Shown here in pieces: positions 1 through 8,592 of a DNA stretch of 64,000 nt. The stretch lies in contig CAWKDG010000012.1 of the NCBI GenBank assembly GCA_963848355.1, positions 1,798,001 through 1,862,000 on the forward strand, given 5' to 3'. Position numbers and translations under genes: made by a program. The notes under the pieces are model-generated. The model saw only the letters and a program-made list of their open reading frames with translations, had not been told where the DNA came from and ran no database searches. Numbering within the stretch: the first letter of the stretch is position 1; each line of letters starts with the position of its first letter. The DNA comes from CAWKDG01 sp963848355. Lineage in GTDB: Bacteria > Actinomycetota > Acidimicrobiia > Acidimicrobiales > UBA8190.

Positions 1-2
1 GC

Positions 3-518
3 CGCACGACGAAGAAGGTGTTTGCCTCTGTTGCACTGGCAGCGCTGACCGCCTGTGCGGCCTGCAGCTCGACATCGCCACCGTCCTCGACACCGACGGT
101 GGCGATGCTGCGTCAGCAGTTCCTGGCCATCATCAGAAGCACCGATGCCACGTTGGCCAAGGACACCGTCCAGGCACACCTGGCCCAGAGCAACGCCAAG
201 TACGCGGTGGCATTCAGCCGAGCCGGCAGTGAGATCGGTGCGCTCAAGTGGCCGGGAACGATGCAACCTCAGGTCAAGGCGCTCGTGAGCGATCTCGACG
301 TCATGTCGACCGACGCCGTCAAGGTCTCCAAGGCGGCGGCCAAGAGCCAAACCGTCGAGAAGAACATCCTCGCCATGGCCACACTCAATCTGAAGTTGAT
401 GGAGGAGGAGACGGCCGAGAAGGCCGCCGCCAACGCCCTGCGACACGACATCGGGCTGCCCCCGGTCACCACGACCACAGCGGCGAACAATCCCTCGGTG
501 CTCGGCCCGCAGGGATAG
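3..518 (+). CDS. Putative exported lipoprotein, 5' end outside the window
   Basis: The frame is open from the first bases of the window, so the true start probably lies upstream; a GTG at 18 is the first internal start. The N-terminus shows two lysines, a short hydrophobic stretch and a lipobox-like LTAC, followed by a Ser/Thr/Pro-rich linker. This is the pattern of a lipoprotein anchored outside the membrane. The rest is a helical domain of about 110 residues with no motif I recognise, ending in a Thr/Pro-rich tail. The gene ends 4 bp before the phosphatase gene and may be co-transcribed with it. Function unknown. Confidence 0.6.
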   Translation, partial: RTTKKVFASVALAALTACAACSSTSPPSSTPTVAMLRQQFLAIIRSTDATLAKDTVQAHLAQSNAKYAVAFSRAGSEIGALKWPGTMQPQVKALVSDLDVMSTDAVKVSKAAAKSQTVEKNILAMATLNLKLMEEETAEKAAANALRHDIGLPPVTTTTAANNPSVLGPQG

Positions 519-522
519 CCCC

Positions 523-1050
523 ATGGACCGGGAGACGGCGGGTGACCGGCCCGTCGTGCTCGTCCTCTGCACCGGCAACGCCGCTCGCTCGGTGATGGCG
601 GGTGTGATGCTCGAGGCGGCGGGGGCGCCCGTGCGGGTCGTCACGGCGGGCACCCACGTCGTCGAGCACCAACCCACCAGTCGGCGGACGCGCGACGCGC
701 TGACGGTCGCCGGCCTCGACGCCTCCGCCCACCGGAGCCGTCAGCTCACCGATGCCGACCTCGCCACCGCCGACCTCGTCATCGCCATGGCGGCCGAACA
801 CGTCTGGTTCGTCCGGCGCCGGCATCCTCAGGCGACCGACCGCACCGCCACGTTGCGATACCTGGCCCGTCATCTGCCCGGGGGGGCGCAGTCCCTGGCC
901 ACCCGCGTCTTCGCCCTCGCCCTCGGCGACGTCGATCCGTCCGACCAGGGCGACGTCGACGATCCGGCCGGTGGCGACGAGGAGGCCTACGCCACCTGTG
1001 CCGCCCAGCTGTCCGACCTGGTGGCGGAACTGGCCGGGCGTCTCGGCTGA
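523..1050 (+). CDS. Low-molecular-weight protein tyrosine phosphatase family protein
   Basis: This 175-residue protein carries the CX5R(S) phosphate-binding loop CTGNAARS at residues 16-23, placed close to the N-terminus as in LMW-PTP and arsenate reductase enzymes. Near the C-terminus a DDP stretch followed by EAYATC fits the general-acid Asp-Pro region of the family. It would hydrolyse phosphotyrosine (or phosphoarginine) on cytosolic proteins; the substrate cannot be told from sequence. The ATG at 523 follows the lipoprotein stop by 4 bp. A related arsenate reductase is the main alternative, but no arsenic-resistance genes are adjacent. Confidence 0.82.
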   Translation: MDRETAGDRPVVLVLCTGNAARSVMAGVMLEAAGAPVRVVTAGTHVVEHQPTSRRTRDALTVAGLDASAHRSRQLTDADLATADLVIAMAAEHVWFVRRRHPQATDRTATLRYLARHLPGGAQSLATRVFALALGDVDPSDQGDVDDPAGGDEEAYATCAAQLSDLVAELAGRLG

Positions 1051-1073
1051 ATCGCCGCGGCCCCGTTCAGCCG
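1044..1073. terminator. Hairpin between convergent genes
   Basis: CGGCTGAA (1044-1051) and TTCAGCCG (1066-1073) form an 8-bp stem with a 14-nt GC-rich loop. It spans the stop codons of the phosphatase (+) and the DUF4395 gene (-), so it could end transcription from both sides. There is no T-tract, so the call rests on position and symmetry. Confidence 0.4.
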
Positions 1074-1591
1074 CCGGCCGGCTGGTGCCGGATCTCGGGG
1101 TGGCGCAGGCTGATGTCGGCGCAGGCGGCGCAGACGTCGTCGGGGATGAGCCCGAGGCGCATGAGACCGGCGAAGATGCGACACCCCACACACAGTCCGA
1201 AGGCCGACTCGGCCAGGGCGCCGGCGCCGAGCACGCCGACGACGACCCACGTCGCCGTGGGGTTGCCGACGCCGAACCAGAGGATCAGAGCGGCGGTGGA
1301 GAACAGGACCCCGATGCCTTGGGCGAACCGTTTCGGGGGACCGGCGACGAGGCGGGGGGATGCCGTCAGGCGGGGGGCCACCACGCGCGTCGCCAGCTGG
1401 CCCAGAGGGCTCAGTGTCGGGCCAGTCAACACCCGCGCCCAGAAGCCGTAGGCGAGGGGGACGAGCAGCCAGGGCTCACGGAATCCGATGGTGGTGGCAC
1501 ACAGGACGACCACGGCACCGGCCACGACGCGGGCGGCGACCTCGTTGACGGGATTGGGGAAGCTGAACAGTGACCGGAGCTGTGTACCCAT
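1067..1591 (-). CDS. DUF4395 family integral membrane protein
   Basis: About 174 residues with four or more hydrophobic segments (roughly residues 16-35, 40-55, 90-108 and 114-132) and the FxFPNPVNE N-terminal signature of DUF4395. A CVGC pair lies in the last membrane segment and a CAAC pair lies near the C-terminus. Thiol or metal chemistry is possible, but the function of the family is not established. I chose the ATG at 1591 because the conserved N-terminus begins there; an earlier in-frame start at 1612 would add seven residues and run into a strong hairpin. Confidence 0.75.
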   Translation of the reverse strand: MGTQLRSLFSFPNPVNEVAARVVAGAVVVLCATTIGFREPWLLVPLAYGFWARVLTGPTLSPLGQLATRVVAPRLTASPRLVAGPPKRFAQGIGVLFSTAALILWFGVGNPTATWVVVGVLGAGALAESAFGLCVGCRIFAGLMRLGLIPDDVCAACADISLRHPEIRHQPAGG

Positions 1592-1608
1592 GACCCACCT
1601 CGTGCCCG

Positions 1609-1629
1609 GCACCCCGGCGACCGGGGTGC
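1609..1629. terminator. Strong GC hairpin between tetR and the DUF4395 gene
   Basis: GCACCCCGG (1609-1617) and CCGGGGTGC (1621-1629) form a perfect 9-bp stem with a 3-nt loop. On the minus strand it lies after the TetR gene and 18 bp before the DUF4395 start. It could be a terminator without a T-tract, or a structured leader that affects the downstream gene. Confidence 0.45.
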
Positions 1630-1676
1630 GCCCTAAAGCCTACCGGGACGGTCAGGTTTTGTGAGCGGCGGGCCCG

Positions 1677-2315
1677 TCAGTCGGGGTGGACCGAGCGCAA
1701 TCCGGCCCAGGCCAGATCGGCCAGCCGCCGCGCCAGGCGATTGGCCTCCGCCTCCTCTGTTCCCCGTTCGACCGGGTTCCGGGTGGCGACGAAGTGGTGG
1801 CTGGCCCCCTCGGCCATGCCGACCATGGCGTAGGCCAGCAGGCGCCGGTGGTCCTCGTCGAGCCCGGCGTCGATGAGCGGGTCGATGGCCTCGGCGATGG
1901 TGTCCTGGACCTTGCGGACCGCTCGCGAGAGCTCGGGGTCGTTCGGCACGTTGCTGCCGAAGAGAAGGTTGAAAGCGGCCGGATGCGTCACCACCAGATG
2001 GACGTAGGCGGCGAAGCCCCCCTCGACCTGCTGGCGCGGCCCCTCGGCGGCCGTCACGGCTTTGTCGATGGCGTCGAGCATGGTGGTGGCGACCGCATCG
2101 ACGAGCTCGAGGTACAGGGCGCGTTTCGAATCGAAGTGCTGATAGAGGAGGGGTTTGGTGACGCCCGCCGCCTCGGCCGTGTCGTCCATCGTGGTGGCGT
2201 TGTAGCCCCGTTCGGCGAAGAGGGTGAGGGCCACGTCGAGCAGCTGCTGGCGCCGGCGGTCCGCCGGTAACCGTTTCGTCGTCGTCTCGGCGTCGTCGGA
2301 CGCGCGCATGACCAT
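1677..2315 (-). CDS. TetR/AcrR family transcriptional regulator
   Basis: A 212-residue protein with the typical N-terminal helix-turn-helix: RRQQLLDVALTLFAERGY, then a recognition helix around VTKPLLYQHF (about residues 45-65). The C-terminal two-thirds is a helical ligand-binding and dimerisation domain without a recognisable ligand class. Starts at 2315 and 2309 (both ATG) are equally possible. It sits 30 bp from a glycosyltransferase on the same strand and is followed by the DUF4395 gene, either of which could be a target. Confidence 0.87.
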   Translation of the reverse strand: MVMRASDDAETTTKRLPADRRRQQLLDVALTLFAERGYNATTMDDTAEAAGVTKPLLYQHFDSKRALYLELVDAVATTMLDAIDKAVTAAEGPRQQVEGGFAAYVHLVVTHPAAFNLLFGSNVPNDPELSRAVRKVQDTIAEAIDPLIDAGLDEDHRRLLAYAMVGMAEGASHHFVATRNPVERGTEEAEANRLARRLADLAWAGLRSVHPD

Positions 2316-2345
2316 CGTGGCAGCGTACCGGTCCGACGCCGGAGG

Positions 2346-3401
2346 TCACTTCGACCGGGACGACCATCCGGCGTCGGACAACAGGCGGGCGAGACGATCG
2401 GGAAGGTCGCGCCGGGAGAAGTGGCGTCGGGCCACGTCGTGATTGTTCTCCAGCAGCCCCCCTCCCGGTTGGTCGAGCCACGCGGCCAGAACGCCGGGAG
2501 CGTCGTGGGGGAACCAGCGGAAGCCGAAGGCCCGCAGCTCCCTCGCCACCGGGTAGGGCCCGATGGCGAGGGGCCGGTCATGGACGGCGGACTCGATGGC
2601 CGGGTTCCCGAAGCCCTCCCAGGTCGAGGGCAGTGCCACCGCGTCACAGGCGGCGTAGGCGTCGATCACGCGCCCACCGGCGTCACCGGCACCGTGACCG
2701 TGCACGACCGGGATCTCGGCCCCCGCCAGCAACCGCGCCAACTCGGGCCCGTAGCCGTCCTCGGCCGGTCCGAGGAGCCAGAAGGTGGCGCCGATGCCGG
2801 CCGCCAGAGCCAGGCCGCCACCGACGTTCTTGCGGGCGAGGGCACGCGTGGGCTGCAGGAGCAGGCGCTCGTCGTCACCGATACCGAGCTTCTCCCGGGT
2901 CGTCCGACGATCGCCGGCCGGAGGGTCGACGTCGAAGGTGTTGCGCACCACCGTGGCGCCGATCCCCCGGTCGGCCAGCTGGCGGCGGCTGAGATCGTTG
3001 ACGGTGACGTGGACCCACGCCGGATCATCGGGCGGTGGCGGCGAGGTGGCGAAGCGCCCGCGTTGCCACGGCAGGTCGTGATGATGGAGGACGGCAGGCC
3101 GGGCGCGCAGGACCCGGGCCACGGCGGCGGCGGCCGGCGCGTTCAGGGGTAGGGAACAGAGGTTCTCCACCACGACGAGGTCGGCCGCGACGAGGGCGTC
3201 GTCGATCTCGGCGTCGGTGGGGGGTTCGGACACGTCGATGGCCAGTCCCGGGAGAAGGTGGTCGACCGGTCCCGAGCCCGCCACCGTGCGGACGTCGAAA
3301 CCGAGGAGGCCGAGGGCCGCCCGCCATTTCTCCGCCTCCACCGACACCCCGTCGGAACCGCCGAGGCGGAAGGAGATGAGGGCGGCGCCCGGGTTGGCCA
3401 C
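2346..3401 (-). CDS. Glycosyltransferase family 4-like protein
   Basis: A 351-residue GT-B type protein. The N-terminal half has alternating beta/alpha segments with a HHHDLPW stretch at about 107-113. The C-terminal half carries the donor-site pattern around WEGFGNPAIESA (about residues 261-272), matching the E-x7-E motif of GT4 retaining enzymes. It would transfer a sugar from a nucleotide donor on the cytosolic side; donor and acceptor are unknown. GDP-mannose dehydratase nearby (4380-5351) makes a GDP-sugar, which is only suggestive. The start is GTG at 3401. Confidence 0.75.
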   Translation of the reverse strand: MANPGAALISFRLGGSDGVSVEAEKWRAALGLLGFDVRTVAGSGPVDHLLPGLAIDVSEPPTDAEIDDALVAADLVVVENLCSLPLNAPAAAAVARVLRARPAVLHHHDLPWQRGRFATSPPPPDDPAWVHVTVNDLSRRQLADRGIGATVVRNTFDVDPPAGDRRTTREKLGIGDDERLLLQPTRALARKNVGGGLALAAGIGATFWLLGPAEDGYGPELARLLAGAEIPVVHGHGAGDAGGRVIDAYAACDAVALPSTWEGFGNPAIESAVHDRPLAIGPYPVARELRAFGFRWFPHDAPGVLAAWLDQPGGGLLENNHDVARRHFSRRDLPDRLARLLSDAGWSSRSK

Positions 3402-3488
3402 GAGGCGGTCACCCTAATGGCCCCGGCCCCGGTCCGGCCCACCCGGGACTTCCGTGACGGCCCACAACGGCGCTACCGTCGCAGGCGC

Positions 3489-4319
3489 ATGCCCGAGAGC
3501 TCGCCGCCCGTCGCGCCAGCCGGCCCCACGGACGGCGAGGTCCTGTACGACCGTGCCGCTGGCGTGGCGCGGATCACCATCAACCGGGTCGAACGCCGCA
3601 ACGCCATGTCATGGGGGGTCATGGCCGGGCTGCGGGACGCCCTGGCGGCGGCCAAGGCCGATCCCGGCGTCCGCGTGGTCGTGCTCACCGGCGCCGGCGA
3701 CGAGGCGTTCTGTGCCGGAGCCGACCTGGGGGCCATGGGTGGCCACGACGGGGCCGGCGACGGCTTCCTCGAGCGCCACGAGTCCCGGGGTGTCCTGGCC
3801 GAGGTGTTCCAGGACCTCTGGCATCTGGGAAAGCCGACGATCGCCCGTGTCCAGGGATGGGCCATGGCCGGAGGCCTGGGCCTGGCCCTCGCCTGCGACC
3901 TGGTGGTGGCGTCCGACCGCGCTCGGTTCGGTGCTCCGGAGATCAACGTCGGCCTGTGGCCGTACATGATCACGGTGCCGCTGATGCGCTCGATGCCGCC
4001 CAAGAAGGCGCTCGAGCTCATGTTGACCGGGCGCGTGGTGACGGCCGAGGAGGCCGAGCGCATCGGGTTCGTGACCCGGGTGGCGCCCCACGACGGGCTC
4101 GACGCCGCCGTGGCCGAGTTGGCGGCCACGCTGGCAGCCAAATCACCGGCGGCGATGATGCTCGGCCGCGAAGCGTTCTACGGTGTGTGGGACATGGCGG
4201 CGACCGATGCCCTCACCCATCTCCATGCCATGCTCACCCTCACCAACCAGACCGAGGACGCGGCCGAGGGCATCGCCGCCTTCCTCGAGAAGCGTCCTGC
4301 GCAGTGGACAGGACGCTGA
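3489..4319 (+). CDS. Enoyl-CoA hydratase/isomerase family protein
   Basis: A 276-residue crotonase-fold protein. The oxyanion-hole region reads AFCAGADLG and the second signature reads AGGLGLALACD. Compared with rat mitochondrial enoyl-CoA hydratase, the position of Glu144 is Gly, while the Glu of FGAPEI (Glu164 equivalent) is kept. It may therefore be an isomerase or another crotonase activity rather than a standard hydratase. The open frame extends upstream, but the ATG at 3489 is preferred: a TACCGT box lies 9 bp before it and homology begins soon after. Role inferred: fatty-acid or CoA-thioester catabolism. Confidence 0.85.
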   Translation: MPESSPPVAPAGPTDGEVLYDRAAGVARITINRVERRNAMSWGVMAGLRDALAAAKADPGVRVVVLTGAGDEAFCAGADLGAMGGHDGAGDGFLERHESRGVLAEVFQDLWHLGKPTIARVQGWAMAGGLGLALACDLVVASDRARFGAPEINVGLWPYMITVPLMRSMPPKKALELMLTGRVVTAEEAERIGFVTRVAPHDGLDAAVAELAATLAAKSPAAMMLGREAFYGVWDMAATDALTHLHAMLTLTNQTEDAAEGIAAFLEKRPAQWTGR

Positions 4320-4379
4320 CCAGGCGCACGATCGGAGTCGGGGGCCAGCGAAACGGCGAGCGACGGAGCGAACGACACC

Positions 4380-5351
4380 ATGACTAAACGAGCACTGATC
4401 ACGGGGATCACAGGGCAGGACGGTTCGTACCTGGCGGAATTCCTGCTGCAGCAGGGCTACGAGGTCGTGGGAATGGTGCGCCGCTCCTCCACCGTCACCT
4501 TCGAACGCATCAGCCACATCCAGGACGACCTCACCCTGGTGGCGGGTGACCTCCTCGACGAGGTGTCGCTCATCGGGATTCTCCGTGAGCACCGACCGGT
4601 GGAGGTGTACAACCTCGCCGCCCAGTCGTTCGTCCAGACATCGTGGGGCCAGCCCGTGCTGACAGGAGAGACGACCGCTCTCGGGGTCACCCGCCTCCTC
4701 GATGCCATCAGGATCGTGGACCCTGAGATCCGTTTCTACCAAGCATCGTCGTCGGAGATGTTCGGCAAGGTGCGCGAGGTCCCGCAGAAGGAGACGACGC
4801 CCTTCTATCCCCGCAGTCCGTACGGCGTGGCCAAGGTCTACGGCCACTGGATCACCGTCAACTACCGCGAGAGCTACGGACTGCACGCCTCGTCGGGGAT
4901 GCTCTTCAATCACGAGAGCCCGCGTCGGGGACTGGAATTCGTGACGCGCAAGGTCACCCACGGCGTGGCCCGCATCGTCGCCGGCCTCGACGACAAGATC
5001 CCCCTGGGCAACACCGATTCCCAGCGGGACTGGGGCTTCGCCGGCGACTACGTCCGGGCCATGTGGCTGATGCTCCAACGTGACGAGCCCGATGATTTCG
5101 TGGTGGCCACCGGCACCACCCACTCGGTGCGGGAACTGTGCGAGGTGGCCTTCAGCCATGTGGGACTCGACTGGGCCGAGCACGTGATCATGGACGAGCG
5201 GTTCATCCGACCGGCCGAGGTCGACTTGCTCGTGGGCGATGCCTCCCGGGCCCGGACGGAGTTGGGCTGGGAACCGACGGTGTCTTTCGCCGAACTGGTG
5301 GCGATGATGGTGGACGCCGACGTCGAGCTCGTCCGCGCCACCGGTCGCTGA
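4380..5351 (+). CDS. gmd: GDP-mannose 4,6-dehydratase
   Basis: A 323-residue short-chain dehydrogenase/reductase of the GMD type. It has the NAD(P)-binding GITGQDG at residues 9-15, the SSSE segment at 123-126 and the catalytic YxxxK pair Tyr148/Lys152. RSSTVTFERI and the NHESPRRG stretch are typical of GMD. It converts GDP-D-mannose to GDP-4-keto-6-deoxymannose, the branch point to GDP-fucose or GDP-rhamnose. No GDP-fucose synthase or epimerase lies beside it, so the end product is open. It ends 12 bp before ccdA. Confidence 0.9.
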   Translation: MTKRALITGITGQDGSYLAEFLLQQGYEVVGMVRRSSTVTFERISHIQDDLTLVAGDLLDEVSLIGILREHRPVEVYNLAAQSFVQTSWGQPVLTGETTALGVTRLLDAIRIVDPEIRFYQASSSEMFGKVREVPQKETTPFYPRSPYGVAKVYGHWITVNYRESYGLHASSGMLFNHESPRRGLEFVTRKVTHGVARIVAGLDDKIPLGNTDSQRDWGFAGDYVRAMWLMLQRDEPDDFVVATGTTHSVRELCEVAFSHVGLDWAEHVIMDERFIRPAEVDLLVGDASRARTELGWEPTVSFAELVAMMVDADVELVRATGR

Positions 5352-5363
5352 CGGGACGACGCT

Positions 5364-6146
5364 GTGGTGCCGCCGTTCGCCGTGGTCGGCCAGTTCACGA
5401 TCTCGGCTGACCCGCTCGGCCTTCTCGTTGCCTTCGGCGCCGGCATGTTGTCGTTTCTGTCGCCCTGTGTCCTGCCTCTCGTCCCCGCCTACGTCTCCAT
5501 GGTCTCGGGCCTGTCGGCGGCCGAGATCGAAGCGGGCCATCGCCGCGACATCGGTGCGCTGCTGCGGGGCGTGCTCGGGTTCATCGCTGGGTTCACCATC
5601 GTGTTCACGGCCTACGGGGCGGCGGCGTCGGGTCTCGGACACCTGCTTCTCTCCCACCAGCGCGGTTTCGAAATCGGTGCCGGCGTGGTCATCGTTGTCC
5701 TCGGTTTGTGGCTCACTGGTGTGGGCACGCCGCGGCTGTTTATGCGCGAGCGCCGGTTCCACCCGCGGGCGTCGCGCCTCGGGGTGTGGGCCCCGCCGGT
5801 GATGGGCATGGCGTTCGCCTTCGGCTGGACACCCTGCATCGGCCCTGTCCTCGGCGGCGTGTTGGGTTTGGCGGCCAAGCGGGCCACGTTGTCCTCAGGC
5901 GTGATTCTGCTGGTGGCGTACTCGCTGGGCCTCGGCATCCCTTTCCTCGCCACCGGCGTGGCCTTCGGGCGCCTGACCGAGGTGATGGCACGGGTCCGCC
6001 GCCGGCTGGGGGTGGTCAATGCCGTGGCGGGCGTGATGTTGATGGCCTTTGGCGTCCTACTGGTCACCGACAATCTGTACTGGGTGACGTCGGCGGTGAG
6101 CCACGCGCTGTCTGCCGTCGGGCTCGGCCGGCTCACGGTGAGCTGA
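5364..6146 (+). CDS. ccdA: Cytochrome c biogenesis thiol transporter CcdA
   Basis: A 260-residue, six-helix membrane protein of the DsbD/CcdA family. The redox pair is visible as Cys35 in LSPCVLPL and Cys158 in TPCIGP, the two membrane-embedded cysteines that pass reducing power from cytosolic thioredoxin outward. It would keep CcmG and CcmH, and so the apocytochrome CxxCH cysteines, reduced. The start is GTG at 5364, 12 bp after gmd. It stands just ahead of ccmA and probably begins or joins the ccm operon. Confidence 0.9.
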   Translation: MVPPFAVVGQFTISADPLGLLVAFGAGMLSFLSPCVLPLVPAYVSMVSGLSAAEIEAGHRRDIGALLRGVLGFIAGFTIVFTAYGAAASGLGHLLLSHQRGFEIGAGVVIVVLGLWLTGVGTPRLFMRERRFHPRASRLGVWAPPVMGMAFAFGWTPCIGPVLGGVLGLAAKRATLSSGVILLVAYSLGLGIPFLATGVAFGRLTEVMARVRRRLGVVNAVAGVMLMAFGVLLVTDNLYWVTSAVSHALSAVGLGRLTVS

Positions 6147-6223
6147 GGTAGGGCGCGACCGTCCCCAGGTGGGGGACCCGCTTGGATTCTCGGTCCGGGC
6201 CCCCCGTAGCATGGGCCGAGCCC

Positions 6224-6949
6224 ATGGCCTCTGCCGTCTTCCTCCGTGCCGCTGTCGCTCTGTCCGGGCGATTCCCAGCCTTGGCCGGCATCGATCTCAC
6301 CGTCGCCCCGGGCGAGATCCTCGTCCTCGAGGGACCCAACGGGGCGGGCAAGACGAGCCTGCTGCGCGCCTGTGCCGGCCTCCTGCCCGTCACGGGGGGC
6401 GAGGCGGTGGTTCTCGGTCATGACCTGCGCCGCGACCCCTCGGCCGTGCGCCGGCACGTGGGGATGCTGGGGCATGCGGCGGCCCTCTACGACGAGCTCA
6501 GCGTGGTGGAGAACGTCCGTTTCGCCGTCCGGGCGGCGGGGGCCGTCACCGACGGGATCGACGGGGCGCTCGAGCGCCTGGGCCTCGTCGGCCGCCTCCG
6601 GCGCACGGCGACGGGCCGGTTGTCCGCCGGTCAACGCCGACGGGTGGCGCTGGCCGTCCTCGTCGCCCGCCGCCCCGCGCTGTGGCTGCTGGACGAACCT
6701 CATGCCGCGCTCGACGCCGAGGCCCGGGCGCTGCTCGGGGACGTCGTCACCGGTGCCGTGGCCAACGGCGCCACCGTTCTGCTCGCCTCCCACGAACCCC
6801 AGGCGTCCCTGCCCCTGGCCGATCGTGTGGTCTCGCTGGCCGGTGGTCGCGTCGTCGACGAGCGTGCAGTGCCGCGCCCCGGGGTGGTCACCGCCGACGC
6901 CGAGACGGCACCGAGGCCCTTCGTCGTAGGCGACGTCCATGTGGCGTGA
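6224..6949 (+). CDS. ccmA: Haem exporter ATP-binding protein CcmA
   Basis: A 241-residue ABC ATPase with Walker A GPNGAGKT, signature LSAGQ and Walker B LWLLDEP. With CcmB it forms the ABC transporter that drives release of holo-CcmE from CcmC/D in System I cytochrome c maturation. The assignment to CcmA rests on position: it overlaps ccmB by 11 bp and starts the ccmABCDEFGHI series. The ATG at 6224 is preferred over an in-frame TTG at 6182 because the ABC fold starts just after it. Confidence 0.88.
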   Translation: MASAVFLRAAVALSGRFPALAGIDLTVAPGEILVLEGPNGAGKTSLLRACAGLLPVTGGEAVVLGHDLRRDPSAVRRHVGMLGHAAALYDELSVVENVRFAVRAAGAVTDGIDGALERLGLVGRLRRTATGRLSAGQRRRVALAVLVARRPALWLLDEPHAALDAEARALLGDVVTGAVANGATVLLASHEPQASLPLADRVVSLAGGRVVDERAVPRPGVVTADAETAPRPFVVGDVHVA

Positions 6950-7613
6950 CGCGCTGTTGGTGGCGGGAAAGGACCTCCGGATCGAGATGCGGTCGCGGGT
7001 GGTGCTCAACCAGGTGGCGCCGTTCGCCATCGTGGTCCTGGCGCTGTTCGCCTTCGCTCTCGGACCCGACCGCGCCCCCATGGTGCAGGGAGCAGCGGGC
7101 CTCTTCTGGGTGGCGGTCCTGTTCGCCGCCGTTCTCGCCGTCCAGCGGAGCTTCGCGTTGGAGATGAACGACGGCACCCGCGACGGTCTGCGTCTGTCGG
7201 GTCTCGATCCGGCCGGGATCTTCCTGGGCAAGGCGGCCGCCGTGGCGGCACAGCTGCTCGTCCTCGAGGTGCTCCTCACCGGCGGTGTCGTGCTCTTCTA
7301 CGGCGCCCACGTGCGCTCGTACGGCGCCGTCGTCGCCGCCTGTGCCGCCGGGACGGCCGGACTGGCGGCCGTGGGTACCCTCTACGGCGCGCTGGCCGCC
7401 GGGGTGCGCGTGCGCGAGACGTTGCTTCCTTTCCTGCTGCTCCCGGTGGTGGCTCCGGTCCTGCTCGCCGGCACCCGCGCCTGGCAGGCGGCGCTCGGGA
7501 CGGGCCCGGGTGGCGATGCGGCCGATCCTTGGCTGAGTCTGCTCCTCGTCTTCGCCGTCGTCTATGTGGCCCTCGGTGTCGTCATCTTCGGTTCGCTGCA
7601 GGAATCCGGGTGA
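6939..7613 (+). CDS. ccmB: Haem exporter membrane protein CcmB
   Basis: A 224-residue, six-helix membrane protein matching CcmB in length and in its N-terminal KDLRIEMRSR segment on the cytosolic side. It pairs with CcmA. The ATG at 6939 lies inside the end of ccmA, and its stop overlaps the GTG of ccmC in a GTGA junction, so translation is probably coupled. Confidence 0.88.
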   Translation: MWRDALLVAGKDLRIEMRSRVVLNQVAPFAIVVLALFAFALGPDRAPMVQGAAGLFWVAVLFAAVLAVQRSFALEMNDGTRDGLRLSGLDPAGIFLGKAAAVAAQLLVLEVLLTGGVVLFYGAHVRSYGAVVAACAAGTAGLAAVGTLYGALAAGVRVRETLLPFLLLPVVAPVLLAGTRAWQAALGTGPGGDAADPWLSLLLVFAVVYVALGVVIFGSLQESG

Positions 7614-8467
7614 CGACTCCGGTGCCGACGTCGGATCAGGGCCGGCGTTGGCCGCTGCGCGTGCTCGGCGCCACCGCCCTGCTGTCGATGGTCGCCACCG
7701 TCTGGCTGGGTCTGTGGATCACGCCACCGGACAAGACACAAGGTCAGGTGGTCCGCCTGGTGTACATCCATCCGCCCATCGCCTGGGTGGCGCTCTACCT
7801 CGCCTTCGGGACGGCCGCGGTGGCCAGCGTGCTGTGGTTGTGGCCGCGCACGCGCAGCCGTTTCTGGGATCGGCTGGCGGCGGCGGCGATGGAGGTGGGG
7901 ACCGTGTTCACGGCCCTCACCCTCGTGACCGGCTCGATCTGGGGTCGCCCCACCTGGGGCGTGTGGTGGGCCTGGGACGCCCGCCTCACCTCGACGGCCC
8001 TCTTGCTCGTGCTCCAGCTGGGCTACCTGGCGCTGCGACGGGTTCCCGGCGATCCCGACGCCCGCGCCCGGCGGTGCGCCGTGGGCGCCGTCATCGCCGG
8101 AGTGGACGTCCCCATCGTCCATTTCTCCGTCGACTGGTGGCGGACGCTGCACCAGGGTGCGACGGTCCTCAACCCGAACCTCTCGCCGACGATCCACGGC
8201 ATCATGGCGTGGACGCTGCTTCTCGGCTTCGTGGCCATGACATTGGTGTTCGTCTGGATGCTCCTCGTGCGGTACCGCATCCAGGTGCTGTCGGAGCTCC
8301 TCGAAGGGTCCGAGCTCGAGATCGCCCTGCACGAACGGTGGGCGGAGGCGGGGGTGACCGACAGCCGGCGATCGACGACCGAAGGACAGGACCCCCTCGT
8401 CGACGAGCAGCCGGAGCACGTCGGGTCTCGCCCGATCGGTGACCAGCGGCCGGAGCTCGTGCCGTGA
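7610..8467 (+). CDS. ccmC: Haem handling protein CcmC
   Basis: A 285-residue haem handling protein. Six membrane helices frame a tryptophan-rich WWD domain (TWGVWWAWDARLTS, about residues 105-118) and two conserved histidines in YIHPP (about residue 51) and HFSVDWWRTLHQ. CcmC loads haem onto the histidine of CcmE at the outer face of the membrane. The last 60 residues form a polar cytosolic tail longer than in E. coli CcmC. The GTG at 7610 overlaps the ccmB stop; upstream in-frame sequence belongs to ccmB. Confidence 0.9.
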   Translation: MTTPVPTSDQGRRWPLRVLGATALLSMVATVWLGLWITPPDKTQGQVVRLVYIHPPIAWVALYLAFGTAAVASVLWLWPRTRSRFWDRLAAAAMEVGTVFTALTLVTGSIWGRPTWGVWWAWDARLTSTALLLVLQLGYLALRRVPGDPDARARRCAVGAVIAGVDVPIVHFSVDWWRTLHQGATVLNPNLSPTIHGIMAWTLLLGFVAMTLVFVWMLLVRYRIQVLSELLEGSELEIALHERWAEAGVTDSRRSTTEGQDPLVDEQPEHVGSRPIGDQRPELVP

Positions 8468-8592
8468 GCTACATCGACGCCGGCTACGGCATCGCCCTCA
8501 GCGTCCTCGCCGTCTACGCCGTACAGCTCTGGTGGCGCCGCCGGCGTCTCGAGCGGCTGGCCGAGCGCGTCGGCGCGGACGGAACCCGGTGA
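8464..8592 (+). CDS. ccmD: Small membrane protein CcmD
   Basis: A 42-residue ORF fills the space between ccmC and ccmE exactly, with GTGA overlaps at both ends (start GTG 8464, stop TGA 8590-8592). It has one hydrophobic helix (about residues 7-23, with GIALSVLAVYAVQLWW) followed by an arginine-rich cytosolic end, the topology of CcmD. CcmD holds CcmE in the CcmC complex and is needed for release of holo-CcmE. The call rests on size, topology and position, because CcmD sequences diverge widely. Confidence 0.8.
   Translation: MSYIDAGYGIALSVLAVYAVQLWWRRRRLERLAERVGADGTR

Noticed and set aside
4143..5762. 539-codon minus-strand frame opposite gmd and ccdA
   Set aside because: Composition is shadow-like and gmd on the other strand is certain.
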